Source: Streptomyces sp. WMMC940 (lineage in GTDB: Bacteria; Actinomycetota; Actinomycetes; Streptomycetales; Streptomycetaceae). From it: 64,000 nucleotides of DNA. Positions within the stretch are counted from its first letter, which is position 1. Each line of letters starts with the position of its first letter. Shown here one piece after another: positions 1 to 8,812 of this stretch. The stretch covers positions 992,001 through 1,056,000 of the forward strand of contig NZ_JAPZBC010000001.1 in assembly GCF_027460265.1 (NCBI RefSeq). Reading direction: 5' to 3'. The notes below the pieces were generated by a model. That model saw only the letters and a program-made list of their open reading frames with translations, was not told the DNA's origin and made no database searches. A program made the translations under genes and the position numbers.

Positions 1-1
1 C

Positions 2-616
2 GACAGGGCACAGGCCCTCGCCGAGGACGTCACGCTCACGTTCAACGCCGAATCGGAGTCCGACAAGGCCGGGATCACATCCCTGCGCGTCGTCCTCCCC
101 AAGGGGATCGTCCCCGCCGACGTCACGTACACGGACGGCCCCGAGGGCTGGACGTTCGCCACCGCGGCCGACGGCTACACGGTCAAGGGGCCCGCCGTCG
201 CCGTCGGGGCCGACGCCGAGTACTCGGTGCGCGTCCGGCAGTTGCCCGACGTCAGGGAGCTCGCCTTCAAGACGCTTCAGGGCTACGGCGACGGACGCGT
301 CGACCGCTGGATCGAACTCGGCGCCTCGAGCGAACACGGCCACGGCCACGGCAACTCCGCACCCGTGCTGAAGCTCGAGGCGCCCGCGCCCGGCGCCACC
401 GTGAAGAGCCCCACGCCCCCCGCCGCGCCGACGCCCACGCCGAGCGCTGCGGCACGCCCCGCCCCCGAGGCGTCCCCGGCGAGCACTCCGGCCACGGGTG
501 CGGCGGTGGAGAGCGGCGGTTTGTCGGCCACCGGCTGGACCGCGATCGCCGTGGCCGCGGTGCTCGTGGCCGCCGCGGGGGCGTTCCTGCTCCGGCGGCG
601 CTCCCGCGCGAGCTGA
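2..616 (+). CDS. YcnI-like (DUF1775) membrane-anchored protein, 5' end outside window
   Basis: The frame is open from base 2, so the true start and signal peptide lie upstream. The visible 204 residues begin inside a beta-rich domain (TLTFNAESESDKAGITSLRV, then EGWTF and a VRVRQLPD...LAFKTLQGYGDG stretch) that resembles the YcnI/DUF1775 fold, a cell-surface domain often linked to copper handling. A short His-rich run (HGHGHGNSAP) and a Pro/Ala/Thr linker follow. The end is one membrane helix (about residues 180-200, WTAIAVAAVLVAAAGAFLL) and an RRRSR cytoplasmic tail. This is a typical actinobacterial exported, C-terminally anchored architecture. No copper partner gene is visible here. The family call rests on pattern only and the anchor is clear. 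Confidence 0.7.
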   Translation, partial: DRAQALAEDVTLTFNAESESDKAGITSLRVVLPKGIVPADVTYTDGPEGWTFATAADGYTVKGPAVAVGADAEYSVRVRQLPDVRELAFKTLQGYGDGRVDRWIELGASSEHGHGHGNSAPVLKLEAPAPGATVKSPTPPAAPTPTPSAAARPAPEASPASTPATGAAVESGGLSATGWTAIAVAAVLVAAAGAFLLRRRSRAS

Positions 617-676
617 CGGACGGGCATCGCGAGTGGTGCCGCTCCCGCGCGAGCCGACGGACGGGCATCGCGAGTG
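601..676. repeat. 35-bp direct repeat spanning the stop codon of the YcnI-like gene
   Basis: Bases 601-635 and 642-676 are identical except for one T/C difference, giving a period of 41. The T in the first copy makes the TGA stop of the preceding gene. The second copy, lying after the stop, has CGA there. Confidence 0.85.
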
Positions 677-788
677 TGATCCGCGGGGCGGCCGGAGGCA
701 CAAGGCCGCAGGGGCCGGCCCCGGATCACCGGCCCGAGGGCACGCCTGCCCCGGCCGTGTTCCCCTCCCTCACCGGACTGCGCGCCCC

Positions 789-1154
789 TCACTCGCCTGA
801 GCCCACGCCCGGCCGCAGTTCGGGGTGTTCCTCCGCCAGCCGGCCCGGTGCCGCCTGTCTCCAGGAGTCGACGAGAATGTCACGCAGTTCGGCCAGGTCC
901 TCCAGCGCGCCGAGCCGCACCCGGACCCAGGACGAACTCGCCTCGTGCCGTGGTACCCAGAACTTCTCCGGCTCCGCGGCGATCAGTTCGGTCCGCTCGT
1001 GCTTCGGGCAGCGCACGGCGAACGACGTCTGATCGTCGGGAATCGTGATGTACATCTTCCCGGCCACGCGGAACGTGGGCATGCTCCATGCCTCCTTCTC
1101 CACCGTTTCCGGGAGCGACAGAGCGATACGGCGAATGTCCTCGGCCTCGATCAT
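789..1154 (-). CDS. MmcQ/YjbR family protein
   Basis: The product has 121 residues starting MIEAEDIRRIALSLPE. YjbR/MmcQ proteins share this N-terminal helix (ALSLPETVEKEAW), a central beta strand (GKMYITIPDD, SFAVRCPKHERTELI) and the WVRVRL element seen here. The fold resembles a CyaY/double-wing domain and is sometimes annotated as DNA-binding, but the molecular role is not settled. An ATG at this position gives the usual family length. A longer upstream extension in the same frame is low-complexity and was rejected. The gene is monocistronic and converges on the YcnI-like gene. Confidence 0.8.
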   Translation of the reverse strand: MIEAEDIRRIALSLPETVEKEAWSMPTFRVAGKMYITIPDDQTSFAVRCPKHERTELIAAEPEKFWVPRHEASSSWVRVRLGALEDLAELRDILVDSWRQAAPGRLAEEHPELRPGVGSGE

Positions 1155-1315
1155 GTGCCCACCGTAACCAGCGCCGCTGACACACCCCCGCGCTCGGACG
1201 GCGCCGGTGCCGACGCCGACAATGGACCTGCGGCCTCGGGCACGGCGGAGACCGTCCGGCACCGGCGCCGCGGGCCTGGTGCAAGATCTCCGCTCACACG
1301 GGGAAGGCTCTTGCT

Positions 1316-2275
1316 GTGGACGGGTTCGAGCAGAGCGGGGAGACGCCGGTGTCCGCGGGTACCTGTCTGTTGACCGTCGTGAGCCCGCGCAGGGACGAGG
1401 GCAACAGCCCGACCGGGATCGTCGGCCGGTGCCTGGCCCGGCAACTGCTCGCCATGGGGCGGCATGTGCGGGTGGTGGCCGAGCCGGACCAGTGCGGTGG
1501 CTGGCCCGACACGGTCGAGGTCGTGGAAGGGACCATCACCCGGCCGCTGGAGTGTGCCCGGGCCTTCGACGGTGTCGAGGCCGTGTTCCTCGCCGGTGCC
1601 CATCCGTCCACGGTCCGGGACGCACTCGCGCTGGCCCGAAACGCCCGCACCGGCAGAGTCGTTCTCCTGTCGTCCCACGGGCCCGAGTACGAAGCGGCCC
1701 ATCCCCCGGAGACCTGGTTCTGGCTGGCGATCGAGAAGGCTGTGGAGCACTCGGGCATCGCCTGGACGCACATCCGGCCGTCGGCCGTGATGGGTGCCGT
1801 CGTCGAGGGCACCTACCCGGCAACGGGGTCGGACTGGCCCGACACCGTCCGCGCCGACGGGACGGTCCGGGAGGCCTTCCTCGACCAGGGCCACTACCCC
1901 TTCATCCACGAGGAGGACCTCGCCGCCGTCGTGGCCGCAGCCCTGATCGGCAATGACCACACCGGGACGGTCGTGGAGGCTGTGGGCCCACCGCTGAGCA
2001 CGCGTTCACGGATCCGGAGCATCGCGACCGCTCTCGGCCGCGACATCGACACGGTCGACCTCGCGGCGGACGAGAGTCGGGCGATCTGGCGACGCCGTGG
2101 CTGGCCGGACGGTGCGATCGACGTGACGCTGTACGCACTCGAGGAGTACGGTGCCCGCCTCGCCGAACTCGTTCAGTGGACCGTCGCCCAGCGGCCGTCC
2201 GTGCAGGACATCATCGGCCGCCCGCCGCGCACCTACGACGACTGGGTGCGCGAGAACATCGACGCGTTTCGCTGA
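1316..2275 (+). CDS. NmrA/atypical SDR NAD(P)-binding family protein
   Basis: The 319-residue product has the outline of atypical short-chain dehydrogenases of the NmrA/NAD(P)H-binding group. A nucleotide-binding region near residues 20-45 (TVVSPRRDEGNSPTGIVGRCLARQL) is a weakened TGATGxxG loop. VEVVEGTITRP and a VEAVFLAG strand mark the beta-alpha-beta core, and WFWLAIEKAVEHSGIAWTHIRPSAVMG is the characteristic segment after the third strand. The C-terminal part is helical. Such proteins act as redox sensors or as reductases and epimerases, and the substrate cannot be inferred. The GTG start follows a GGAAGG-like site. The gene stands alone on its strand. Confidence 0.75.
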   Translation: MDGFEQSGETPVSAGTCLLTVVSPRRDEGNSPTGIVGRCLARQLLAMGRHVRVVAEPDQCGGWPDTVEVVEGTITRPLECARAFDGVEAVFLAGAHPSTVRDALALARNARTGRVVLLSSHGPEYEAAHPPETWFWLAIEKAVEHSGIAWTHIRPSAVMGAVVEGTYPATGSDWPDTVRADGTVREAFLDQGHYPFIHEEDLAAVVAAALIGNDHTGTVVEAVGPPLSTRSRIRSIATALGRDIDTVDLAADESRAIWRRRGWPDGAIDVTLYALEEYGARLAELVQWTVAQRPSVQDIIGRPPRTYDDWVRENIDAFR

Positions 2276-2626
2276 CCTCAGTGCGCGGAGCACGGTTCCC
2301 CGCTCGGCGACCGCCGCAGCCGGGAGATCGCGGACGATGTGGTGAGCGGCACGATTCGAGCGCGGCGCGAGCGCCCGCGTGGGTGCCGGTGTAGCAGTGG
2401 CCGCCGATACGGCGCAAGATGGAAGGTGCCCTGACAGGCCGGCCGAAGGCGCCGACGGGCCGTTTCGCAGCCGCAGGACCGTCCCCGCTGCCGTGGGGCC
2501 CGGGTCGGCCGGGCCTCGACAGGACCGTGCGGCGTGCATCCGGGACGGACCGGCTGCTCGCCCTTCCGGCATCCGGCATCCGGCATCCGGCATCCGAGCC
2601 GGAGGATTCCACCCTCAGGAGGTCCG
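2276..2626. repeat. Intergenic stretch with a tandem heptamer repeat
   Basis: No convincing gene is seen in these 351 bases. Bases 2566-2596 carry four and a half head-to-tail copies of CCGGCAT. They lie about 30 bases before the AGGAGG ribosome-binding site (2617-2622) of the RraA-like gene. Confidence 0.7.
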
Positions 2627-3286
2627 ATGGTGGAGGAAGAGTCGCGACTGCGCGAACTCGCAGCCCGCGTACGTACCGCCGACGTGGTCGACGCGATGGG
2701 ACGTGCCCATCGGCATCGGTGCCATCTGATCGACCTGCACAGCCCCACGCCGGACCGCCTGCTCTTCGGCCCTGCGGTGACGATCTCCTACATGCCGTCC
2801 TGCCGGAAAGCCCTTCCACCCGAACGGTACAATTTCTCCGCGCTCTTCCAGGAGGCAGTCCGCGACGGCGGCCGGGGAAGAGTGCTGGTCCTGGCGAGCA
2901 ACGGCTACCCGGACGCATCCCTCGGCGGTGGGGGCAAGCTCTCCCAACTCACCGTCCACGGACTCGCCGGAGTCCTGACGGACGGCCGCCTGCGTGACTT
3001 CCGGCAGCTTTCGGAGTTCGGATTCGCCGTCTACTGCGGAGGGGAGTCCGTGCGGTGGGGCGGGGACACGATAACGCCGTTCGAGGCCAACCGGCCCGCA
3101 CTGGTGTCGGGTGTGGCGGTGCGTCCCGGTGACTACGTGTTCGCCGACTCGTCCGGGGCCGCGGTCATACCCGCCGTGGAGGTCCTGCAGATCCTCGAGG
3201 AAGCCGACCGCGTGGTGAGGGACGAAGCACGCTTCGCCGAAGAGGTTCGCCAGGAAGGCGGTTCAGCACACGAGCCCGAGGAATAG
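2627..3286 (+). CDS. RraA-like family protein
   Basis: The 219-residue product starts at an ATG four bases after a perfect AGGAGG. The sequence follows the RraA/HMG-aldolase fold: TADVVDAMGR near the N terminus, LFGPAVTISYMP, then GRGRVLVLASNGYPDASLGG and LAGVLTDGRLRDFRQL. The GxxxDGxxRD-like turn is where class II 4-hydroxy-4-methyl-2-oxoglutarate/4-carboxy-4-hydroxy-2-oxoadipate aldolases bind metal through D and R. VRPGDYVFADSSGAAVIP is the conserved C-terminal strand pair. The metal-site residues look retained, so aldolase or lyase activity is possible. RNase E inhibition (the E. coli RraA role) is less likely here. Substrate is unknown, with no catabolic neighbours. Confidence 0.8.
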   Translation: MVEEESRLRELAARVRTADVVDAMGRAHRHRCHLIDLHSPTPDRLLFGPAVTISYMPSCRKALPPERYNFSALFQEAVRDGGRGRVLVLASNGYPDASLGGGGKLSQLTVHGLAGVLTDGRLRDFRQLSEFGFAVYCGGESVRWGGDTITPFEANRPALVSGVAVRPGDYVFADSSGAAVIPAVEVLQILEEADRVVRDEARFAEEVRQEGGSAHEPEE

Positions 3287-3547
3287 TTCGCCGGCGGCCA
3301 GCTGCCGGGGCCACCGGAACCGGACACCGCTCACCGCGGTCCGTGCCGATGCGGAGGCGTACCGCACGGACCCCGAGAGGACACCGCGCACCGGACGGAT
3401 CCGGGCGCTGCGGCTCCGCACGGCGGATCGTCGTGGACGGAGACCACGGCCGTCACGGACTCCCCCGGGCACCGGGTCCGGATCGCGTGTGCGCCCGAAG
3501 GCCGGAGACCACCGCACAACAGGCGCCCGCCAGAGAGAGGTCCCGTC

Positions 3548-4468
3548 ATGCAAGCCATCGCCGTCCGAGACCGTGACGCCGGCCTCGGTGGGCTCTCCCT
3601 GACGGAGATGCCGTATCCGCACGCCGCCGAGAACGACGTCGTCGTGCGCGTGCACGCCGCGGGGTTCACCACCGGTGAGCTGGACTGGCCGGGAACGTGG
3701 TCCGACCGTGCCGGCCGCGACCGGACCCCGAGTGTCCCCGGGCACGAGCTGTCGGGTGTCGTCGCCGAGCTCGGCTACGGGACCACCGGTCTCACCGTCG
3801 GTCAGAGGGTGTTCGGGCTCGCGGACTGGACCCGCGACGGCTCACTGGCCGAGTACACCGCCGTGGAGGCCCGCAACCTCGCTCCGCTCCCGGCGGACGT
3901 CGACCACACCCTGGCCGCCGCACTGCCGATCTCGGGGCTGACCGCGTGGCAGGGCCTGTTCGACCACGGCCGGCTCACGACGGGCCAGACGGTGCTCGTC
4001 CACGGCGCGGCAGGCGGTGTCGGGTCGATCGCGGTCCAACTCGCGCGCGAGGTGGGAGCGCGGGTGATCGGCACCGGCCGGTCCACCGGCAGGGACACGG
4101 CACTCGGTCTCGGTGCGGACGTGTTCCTGGACCTGGAGGCCGATCGGCTCGAAGACGCCGGCGAGGTGGACGTGGTGTTCGACGCGATCGGCGGCGAGGT
4201 CCTCGACCGCTCGGCAGCGCTGGTGCGCCCCGGTGGCACGCTCGTCGCCATCTCGATGCCGCCCGCGGTCAGGCCCAGGGACGGGCGGGCCGTCTTCTTC
4301 GTCGTCGAACCCGATCGCGCACAGCTCACGGCCCTGGCCCAGCGGCTGCGGGACGGACGGCTCACGTTGCTCGTGGGGGCCGTGCAGCCACTCGCCGAGG
4401 CACCCGCCGCACTGACCTCCGGGCGGCGCGTCCCCGGCCGAACGATCATCCGGGTGGCCGAGGGCTGA
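3548..4468 (+). CDS. Zinc-free MDR/quinone oxidoreductase-like NADP-dependent reductase
   Basis: The 306-residue product has the GroES-like N-terminal half (VPGHELSGVVAEL, VGQRVFGLADW) and a Rossmann half with HGAAGGVGSIAVQLAREVGARVIGTGRS at about residues 152-178. That is the AxxGxxGxxA nucleotide loop of medium-chain reductases. Structural and catalytic zinc ligands are absent, as in the quinone-oxidoreductase branch. Members reduce quinones or enones with NADPH in the cytosol. The start ATG follows GAGAGAGG. The gene is not obviously co-transcribed with neighbours. The 3' flank at about 4540-4605 contains three degenerate copies of a GACGAACGCCGCAC-like unit. Confidence 0.85.
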   Translation: MQAIAVRDRDAGLGGLSLTEMPYPHAAENDVVVRVHAAGFTTGELDWPGTWSDRAGRDRTPSVPGHELSGVVAELGYGTTGLTVGQRVFGLADWTRDGSLAEYTAVEARNLAPLPADVDHTLAAALPISGLTAWQGLFDHGRLTTGQTVLVHGAAGGVGSIAVQLAREVGARVIGTGRSTGRDTALGLGADVFLDLEADRLEDAGEVDVVFDAIGGEVLDRSAALVRPGGTLVAISMPPAVRPRDGRAVFFVVEPDRAQLTALAQRLRDGRLTLLVGAVQPLAEAPAALTSGRRVPGRTIIRVAEG

Positions 4469-4680
4469 GTCGCCGCCCCGGAGGCCGCACCGTGCCGCAC
4501 CGCACCCGAACGCCCCCCGCAGGCGGAGCACCGCGCCGCGCTCGACGAACGCCGCACGAAGGGACGAACGCCGCACAGAGGGCGTCGACGCCGCACAGGG
4601 GACCGCCGGTCCGGGGCCGCGCACCAGGAGGCCGGTCGACGCCGACGCGACGCCGGGCCGCCTCCCTGCTCCGGACGACG

Positions 4681-6144
4681 TCAGGCGGCCTCCTCGCTCC
4701 GGTTCCGGTCGCGGTACGTCTCGAGGATGCGCAGCCACACCTCGCTGATGGTCGGGAACGCCGGGACCGCGTGCCAGAGCCGCTCGACGGGGGCCTCACT
4801 GGTGATCAGAACGGTCGCCGAGTACAGCAGTTCCTGCACTCCCGGTCCGACGAAGGTGACGCCGACGACGGTGCCGCGGTCGCGGTCGATCAGCACGCGG
4901 GCCCTCCCCCGGTAGCCTTCGGCGTACTGGACCGCTCCCGCGACCCGGCCGATGTCGTAGTCCACGACGTCGACCCGGCGGCCCGTGCGTTCGGCCTCCA
5001 TCGTGGTCAGACCCACGTCGGCGACGTCCGGGTCGGTGAAGACGACTTGGGGCACGGCGTCGCTGTCGGCGGTCGAGGCGTGCGCGCCCCACCGCCCGTC
5101 ATCGAGCGGTTCCCCCTTGGCGCGGGCGCCGATCACGGCACCTGCGATCCGTGCCTGGTACTTCCCCTGATGCGTCATCAGGGCTCGGTGGTTGACGTCG
5201 CCGACCGCGTACAGCCAGCCGTCGGCGACTCCCGTCACGCGGTACGTGTCGTCCACGTCCAGCCAGTCCCCTGGGGTGAGGCCGACCGTTTCCAGGCCCA
5301 GATCGGCCGTGTGCGGCGCCCGGCCCGTCGCGAACAGGATCTCGTCCGCGACCAAGGGCTCGCCCTGCGACAGTGTGACCAGTACGGGGCCGTCCGCCCC
5401 GTCCTGCCGTACGACATCCGTCACCTTGGTACCGAAACGCAGGTCCACACCGGCGTCCCGGAGGGCGTGGGCCACCATCTCCCCGGCGAACGGCTCCATC
5501 CGACCGAGCAGTGCGTCACCCCTGACCAGCACGGTCACCCGGGATCCGAGAGCCTGCCATGCCGTGGCCATCTCGACGGCGACCACGCCGCCTCCGACCA
5601 CGGCGAGCCGGTCCGGCACATGCCGGGCGGCCGTCGCCTCGCGGTTGGTCCACGGACGGACCGCGCCGAGTCCCGGCAGATCCGGGAAGGCGGTGACGGT
5701 ACCGGTGCACACCGCGACGGCGTGCCGGGCGGTCAGACGGACCGTGTCACCTTCCGGCGTCACGACGACCACCTGTCGAGGCCCGTCCAGACGCCCGTGG
5801 CCCCGCACCAGGTCCACCGACACCGAGTCCAGCCATTCGACTTGGTCGTCGTCCGTCCAGTGGACGCACATCTTGTCGCGGTGGGCGAAGACCGCGGGAA
5901 CGTCCAACGGCCCCTCGACCGCTCGTCTCAGCCCCGGTATCCGGCGTGCGTCGGTGCGTGCCACGACCGGCCGCAGCAGCGCCTTACTGGGTTCGCACGC
6001 CCAGAACGAACACTCCCCGCCGAGCAACTCGTTCTCCACGATCACCGAGTTGAGCCCGGCGGAGCTCGTTCGCTCGGCCACGTTCTCTCCCGCGGGGCCC
6101 GCTCCGAGGACCACGACGTCGTAGGCGCGCGAGGTGTCGCTCAT
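4681..6144 (-). CDS. FAD-dependent pyridine nucleotide-disulfide oxidoreductase (mercuric reductase/lipoamide dehydrogenase family)
   Basis: The 487-residue product begins MSDTSRAYDVVVLGAGPAGE. It has the FAD-binding GxGxxG at about residues 12-17, a redox Cys pair in GGECSFWACEPSK, a second nucleotide loop (VVGGGVVAVEMATAW) and the FAD motif LYAVGDVN. A dimerisation domain ends with WHAVPAFPTISE, which keeps the active-site His region. The Cys spacing CxxxxC is that of disulfide reductases, but the usual GGTCLNxGCIPSK is altered. The bound substrate is therefore uncertain and no merB, merP or lipoyl-protein gene is adjacent. A longer upstream in-frame extension looks non-coding. The role is cytosolic NAD(P)H-linked thiol or metal reduction. 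Confidence 0.85.
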   Translation of the reverse strand: MSDTSRAYDVVVLGAGPAGENVAERTSSAGLNSVIVENELLGGECSFWACEPSKALLRPVVARTDARRIPGLRRAVEGPLDVPAVFAHRDKMCVHWTDDDQVEWLDSVSVDLVRGHGRLDGPRQVVVVTPEGDTVRLTARHAVAVCTGTVTAFPDLPGLGAVRPWTNREATAARHVPDRLAVVGGGVVAVEMATAWQALGSRVTVLVRGDALLGRMEPFAGEMVAHALRDAGVDLRFGTKVTDVVRQDGADGPVLVTLSQGEPLVADEILFATGRAPHTADLGLETVGLTPGDWLDVDDTYRVTGVADGWLYAVGDVNHRALMTHQGKYQARIAGAVIGARAKGEPLDDGRWGAHASTADSDAVPQVVFTDPDVADVGLTTMEAERTGRRVDVVDYDIGRVAGAVQYAEGYRGRARVLIDRDRGTVVGVTFVGPGVQELLYSATVLITSEAPVERLWHAVPAFPTISEVWLRILETYRDRNRSEEAA

Positions 6145-6343
6145 TGCCACTCCAGCTTGTCCACCGGCCTCGAGCGAGGACGACGGTCGCTCGCTCCGTG
6201 GCCCCCGTCCGTTCCGACCCGCCGGTGAACGTGCGCACATGCCGTGGCCGCTCCGCGTCAGACGCGGGCCACCCACCGTCGCCGACCCACCCACTCACCG
6301 ACGGGACGGAACACATCAGCGCCTCGCGAAGCACCACGCCCGC

Positions 6344-6916
6344 TCATGCGTCCCACCGGGCCGGCGCGGGTGTTGTCGCGCAGCACTCCTCCATCTTCCT
6401 CCAGTGGCAGTGGCGTCGCCTGGTGAGTCCCGGCCGGACGGGGAGTCGCGCTGCCCGGACGGCCTCGAAGCACTCCCGCCCCGGAGCGGTCAGACCCCGG
6501 AGCGGCGGCGTCCGGAACGGACCGAGTCGTGGGGCCTGCGCCGTTCGCCCGCGAGTGCGAGTGCCAGTGCGCGGACGGGGAGGCGGAGGAGGAGAGGTCT
6601 CCCTCGGCCCGAACGACCTTGCCGCCCGGAATCGGGCGCGAGCCCCGTCTGCGGGACATCTGGGAGACCAGGAAGGGACCTCGTCCTCGAACACGATCCT
6701 CAGAGAGTGCTCCCCTGGCGGCCAGCAGTAGTCGGGCAACGACTCATCGGCAACGCCGTCGATCCTCAGCGTCCAGTCGGTCCAGTCGGTGACGATGAAG
6801 TGCTGTCCGGTACCGGTGGCGATCCGGATGCCCACGACCTCCTCTCCCGCGAGAACCACCTCGGCCAGCCGGGTCACCCGTGTCCCGGCGAGGGAATCAC
6901 CGAATCCCGTCCTCAC
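6344..6916 (-). CDS. Hypothetical protein, plausible N-terminal half and doubtful tail
   Basis: A GTG start at 6916 is set 8-9 bases after GGGAGGAG and overlaps the end of the upstream methyltransferase gene by 20 bases, suggesting co-transcription. The first ~80 residues look like a real soluble domain (VTRLAEVVLAGEEVVGIRIAT, VTDWTDWTLRIDG, WPPGEHSLRIVFEDEVP). From there the translation becomes an Arg/Pro-rich low-complexity run without structure. A frameshift near 6650-6670, or a tail that is not conserved, would explain the change. I recognise no family. The product may be a small accessory protein of the methyltransferase. Confidence 0.4.
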   Translation of the reverse strand: MRTGFGDSLAGTRVTRLAEVVLAGEEVVGIRIATGTGQHFIVTDWTDWTLRIDGVADESLPDYCWPPGEHSLRIVFEDEVPSWSPRCPADGARARFRAARSFGPRETSPPPPPRPRTGTRTRGRTAQAPRLGPFRTPPLRGLTAPGRECFEAVRAARLPVRPGLTRRRHCHWRKMEECCATTPAPARWDA

Positions 6917-7727
6917 GCTCGCCACCTCCTCCCGCCAGGGGCCCGCGGCTGACCCGGATCTTCGACTGGCCGTGGGGGCGCTTCTCCCAGTCGTCCATGA
7001 AGCGGGCCTGCAGGCCGTGTCCGCGCGCCAGGGCGAGGAGCGTTTCGGTGCGGTAGTAGAAGTCCTCGCGCAGCACCTGGTGTTCCGCTCCCTCGGTGCG
7101 GTCGAAGGTGAAGTCGAAGAACCCGGTGTCCGTCAGCACTCGGCCGACGTGCGCCAGGCATTCCTCGATGACCTCCAGCGGCGAGTGGGAGAAGACGCTG
7201 TGCGCGTGGACGACGTCGAAGTGGTCGCTGGGCAGGAAGTCCAGGGTGAGGTCGCCGACGAGGGTCAGATGGGGAAGCTTGTCCTGGAGCCGGCGCTCGG
7301 TCAGGGTCTTCTTGGCGGCGATCAGGATGTCGGGCGAGATGTCGATGCCGTAGTAGTTGCCGGTGCCGAGATGCTCGATGAAGCGCCAGCCGGCGCGAAG
7401 GTTGCCGCAGCCGATGTCGAGCATCCGGTGTTCGGGGCGCAGCCCGTGCTCGAGCAGGTAGTCGAACTGCATCTGCCCGAGCGCGAGCCAGCGCTCGTGG
7501 CTCTGGCTGCCGACCGCGGCCTCGGGGTTGCGGCGGGTGTCCGAGGCCATCACGGCCCGGTAGTAGCCGACGTGGTCGGGATGTTTGAGGCGCAGCCAGA
7601 GGTCCCGTACGGCGCGGCGGAGGTACGGGATGACGCGGCCGGGGTGGCGCAGGGCGTATTCGGCCTTGTGGGCGAGGGCGGCGCGGTTGTTGCGCAGCTT
7701 CTTCGGTGACGTGGCGTCGGCGGGCAT
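6897..7727 (-). CDS. Class I SAM-dependent methyltransferase
   Basis: The 276-residue product starts at an ATG ten bases after GGAGG. After a helical N-terminal ~85 residues (LRHPGRVIPYLRRAVRDLWLRLK) the Rossmann core begins. Motif I is HRMLDIGCGNLRAGWRFIEHL at about 100-120, followed by YYGIDISPDILIAAKK and FDVVHAHSVFSHSPLEVIEECLAHVGRVL. The last segment is motif IV/V, with the acidic position replaced by HAHS. These are Methyltransf_11/25-type signatures. The acceptor is unknown. The N-terminal helical extension and the isolated context would fit a small-molecule or polysaccharide O-methyltransferase, which is inference only. Confidence 0.85.
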   Translation of the reverse strand: MPADATSPKKLRNNRAALAHKAEYALRHPGRVIPYLRRAVRDLWLRLKHPDHVGYYRAVMASDTRRNPEAAVGSQSHERWLALGQMQFDYLLEHGLRPEHRMLDIGCGNLRAGWRFIEHLGTGNYYGIDISPDILIAAKKTLTERRLQDKLPHLTLVGDLTLDFLPSDHFDVVHAHSVFSHSPLEVIEECLAHVGRVLTDTGFFDFTFDRTEGAEHQVLREDFYYRTETLLALARGHGLQARFMDDWEKRPHGQSKIRVSRGPLAGGGGEREDGIR

Positions 7728-7876
7728 GGTGGAGGGACCTCCGTGCAAAGGCGCCGTTCGGGGGTGCGGTGGGGGATGGCGGATGCCCTGCGCACCGGCA
7801 CAACGGTACGCCGGTCGGACGCCGCCGGGTGGGACCTGCGGCGCGTACGTCAGGGTCCGCGCCGCGGCCGGCGCCC

Positions 7877-8812
7877 TCAGCGCAGCGGGTCGTCCCGCGC
7901 CGCAGCGCCGCGGTGGGCGTGGATCAGCGCGGTCACCGTGTCGGCGGTGCGGTCGAGATGGCTGCGGCCGTCGGGCACCCGGGCCGTCGGGCTGAGGTAG
8001 CCGCGCGGCCCGACGTGCGTGGCGGGATCGAGCCGATGCACGGTGATCTTCCCGGCACGGCGGGCCCGGTTCCATCCGCTGTCGCGCAACAGTCGCCAGC
8101 GCTGGGGGAACATCAGGGTGCCGACGCGTTCGATGCGGTCGCTCGCACTGGTCAGCCGATGCAGGTGCACGGCGCGGGTGAGGTCGTTGGCTCCGTTGTG
8201 GAACCCTCCGAGCGTGATCAGCAGGAGGGGGGCGCGAAGCCCGGTGTGCAGCCCCTCGACCGCGCCCGTGGCGACCTGAGCGCCGCCGCTGTAGCTGAGC
8301 AGCACCACGGGGACGCCGCTGCCGGGCCGGTAGCCGGCGAGCCGGAGCTGAGTGGCGATCTGGGCGCCGATGGCCCGGTTGTAGAGGGGCCGGTAGCGGT
8401 GGTCGGCGGCGACGAAGATCTGCATGACGTTGTGCAGGAACAGCAGTACCCCGATGCGCCGGCGCAGCCACGACCACACCGGGCGCTCGGCGAGCGGGTC
8501 GGCCGGCGGCGAGTAGGGCTGCACCTGCCCCAGGACCCGCAGCCCCGGAGCTCTGGTGATCAGGGCCTCGACCAGCCGGCCGCCGTCCCGGCTGTCGCGG
8601 ACGCGGCGTTTGCCGATGCCGTCGAGGTAGACCAGGTAGGCGTCCGGAGGGCTGTCGGGGGCAGCGCCGCGGGCGTGGGGCACGCCCTCCGGGAGTTCGG
8701 TGACGGGGGCCCGCCAGCGCGCGCCGTAGGCCATCACCTCGTAGCGGGCCAGCAGGGCTTCGGCGAGCAGAACGGGGCCGATCGCGAGGACCCGGAGCAG
8801 GAGGACGTTCAT
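7877..8812 (-). CDS. Membrane-anchored alpha/beta-hydrolase-like protein
   Basis: The 311-residue product starts MNVLLLRVLAIGPVLLAEALL, a signal anchor. A central LLSYSGGAQVATGAVEGL (about residues 180-197) is a nucleophile-elbow motif (G/S-x-S-x-G, here YSGGA). It is followed by a hydrophobic strand (LLLITLGGF) and a late His-containing segment (RLDPATHVGPRGYL), consistent with a lipase/esterase-like Ser-His arrangement. The first acidic member of the triad is not certain. The ATG overlaps the TGA of the broken upstream reading frame as ATGA, so the two were once translationally coupled. It probably acts at the outer face of the membrane. Substrate unknown. Confidence 0.7.
   Translation of the reverse strand: MNVLLLRVLAIGPVLLAEALLARYEVMAYGARWRAPVTELPEGVPHARGAAPDSPPDAYLVYLDGIGKRRVRDSRDGGRLVEALITRAPGLRVLGQVQPYSPPADPLAERPVWSWLRRRIGVLLFLHNVMQIFVAADHRYRPLYNRAIGAQIATQLRLAGYRPGSGVPVVLLSYSGGAQVATGAVEGLHTGLRAPLLLITLGGFHNGANDLTRAVHLHRLTSASDRIERVGTLMFPQRWRLLRDSGWNRARRAGKITVHRLDPATHVGPRGYLSPTARVPDGRSHLDRTADTVTALIHAHRGAAARDDPLR

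Noticed and set aside
3697..6228. 843-residue plus-strand open frame
   Set aside because: It is out of frame with the quinone-oxidoreductase-like gene and antisense to the flavoprotein gene. It is low-complexity and a high-GC shadow.
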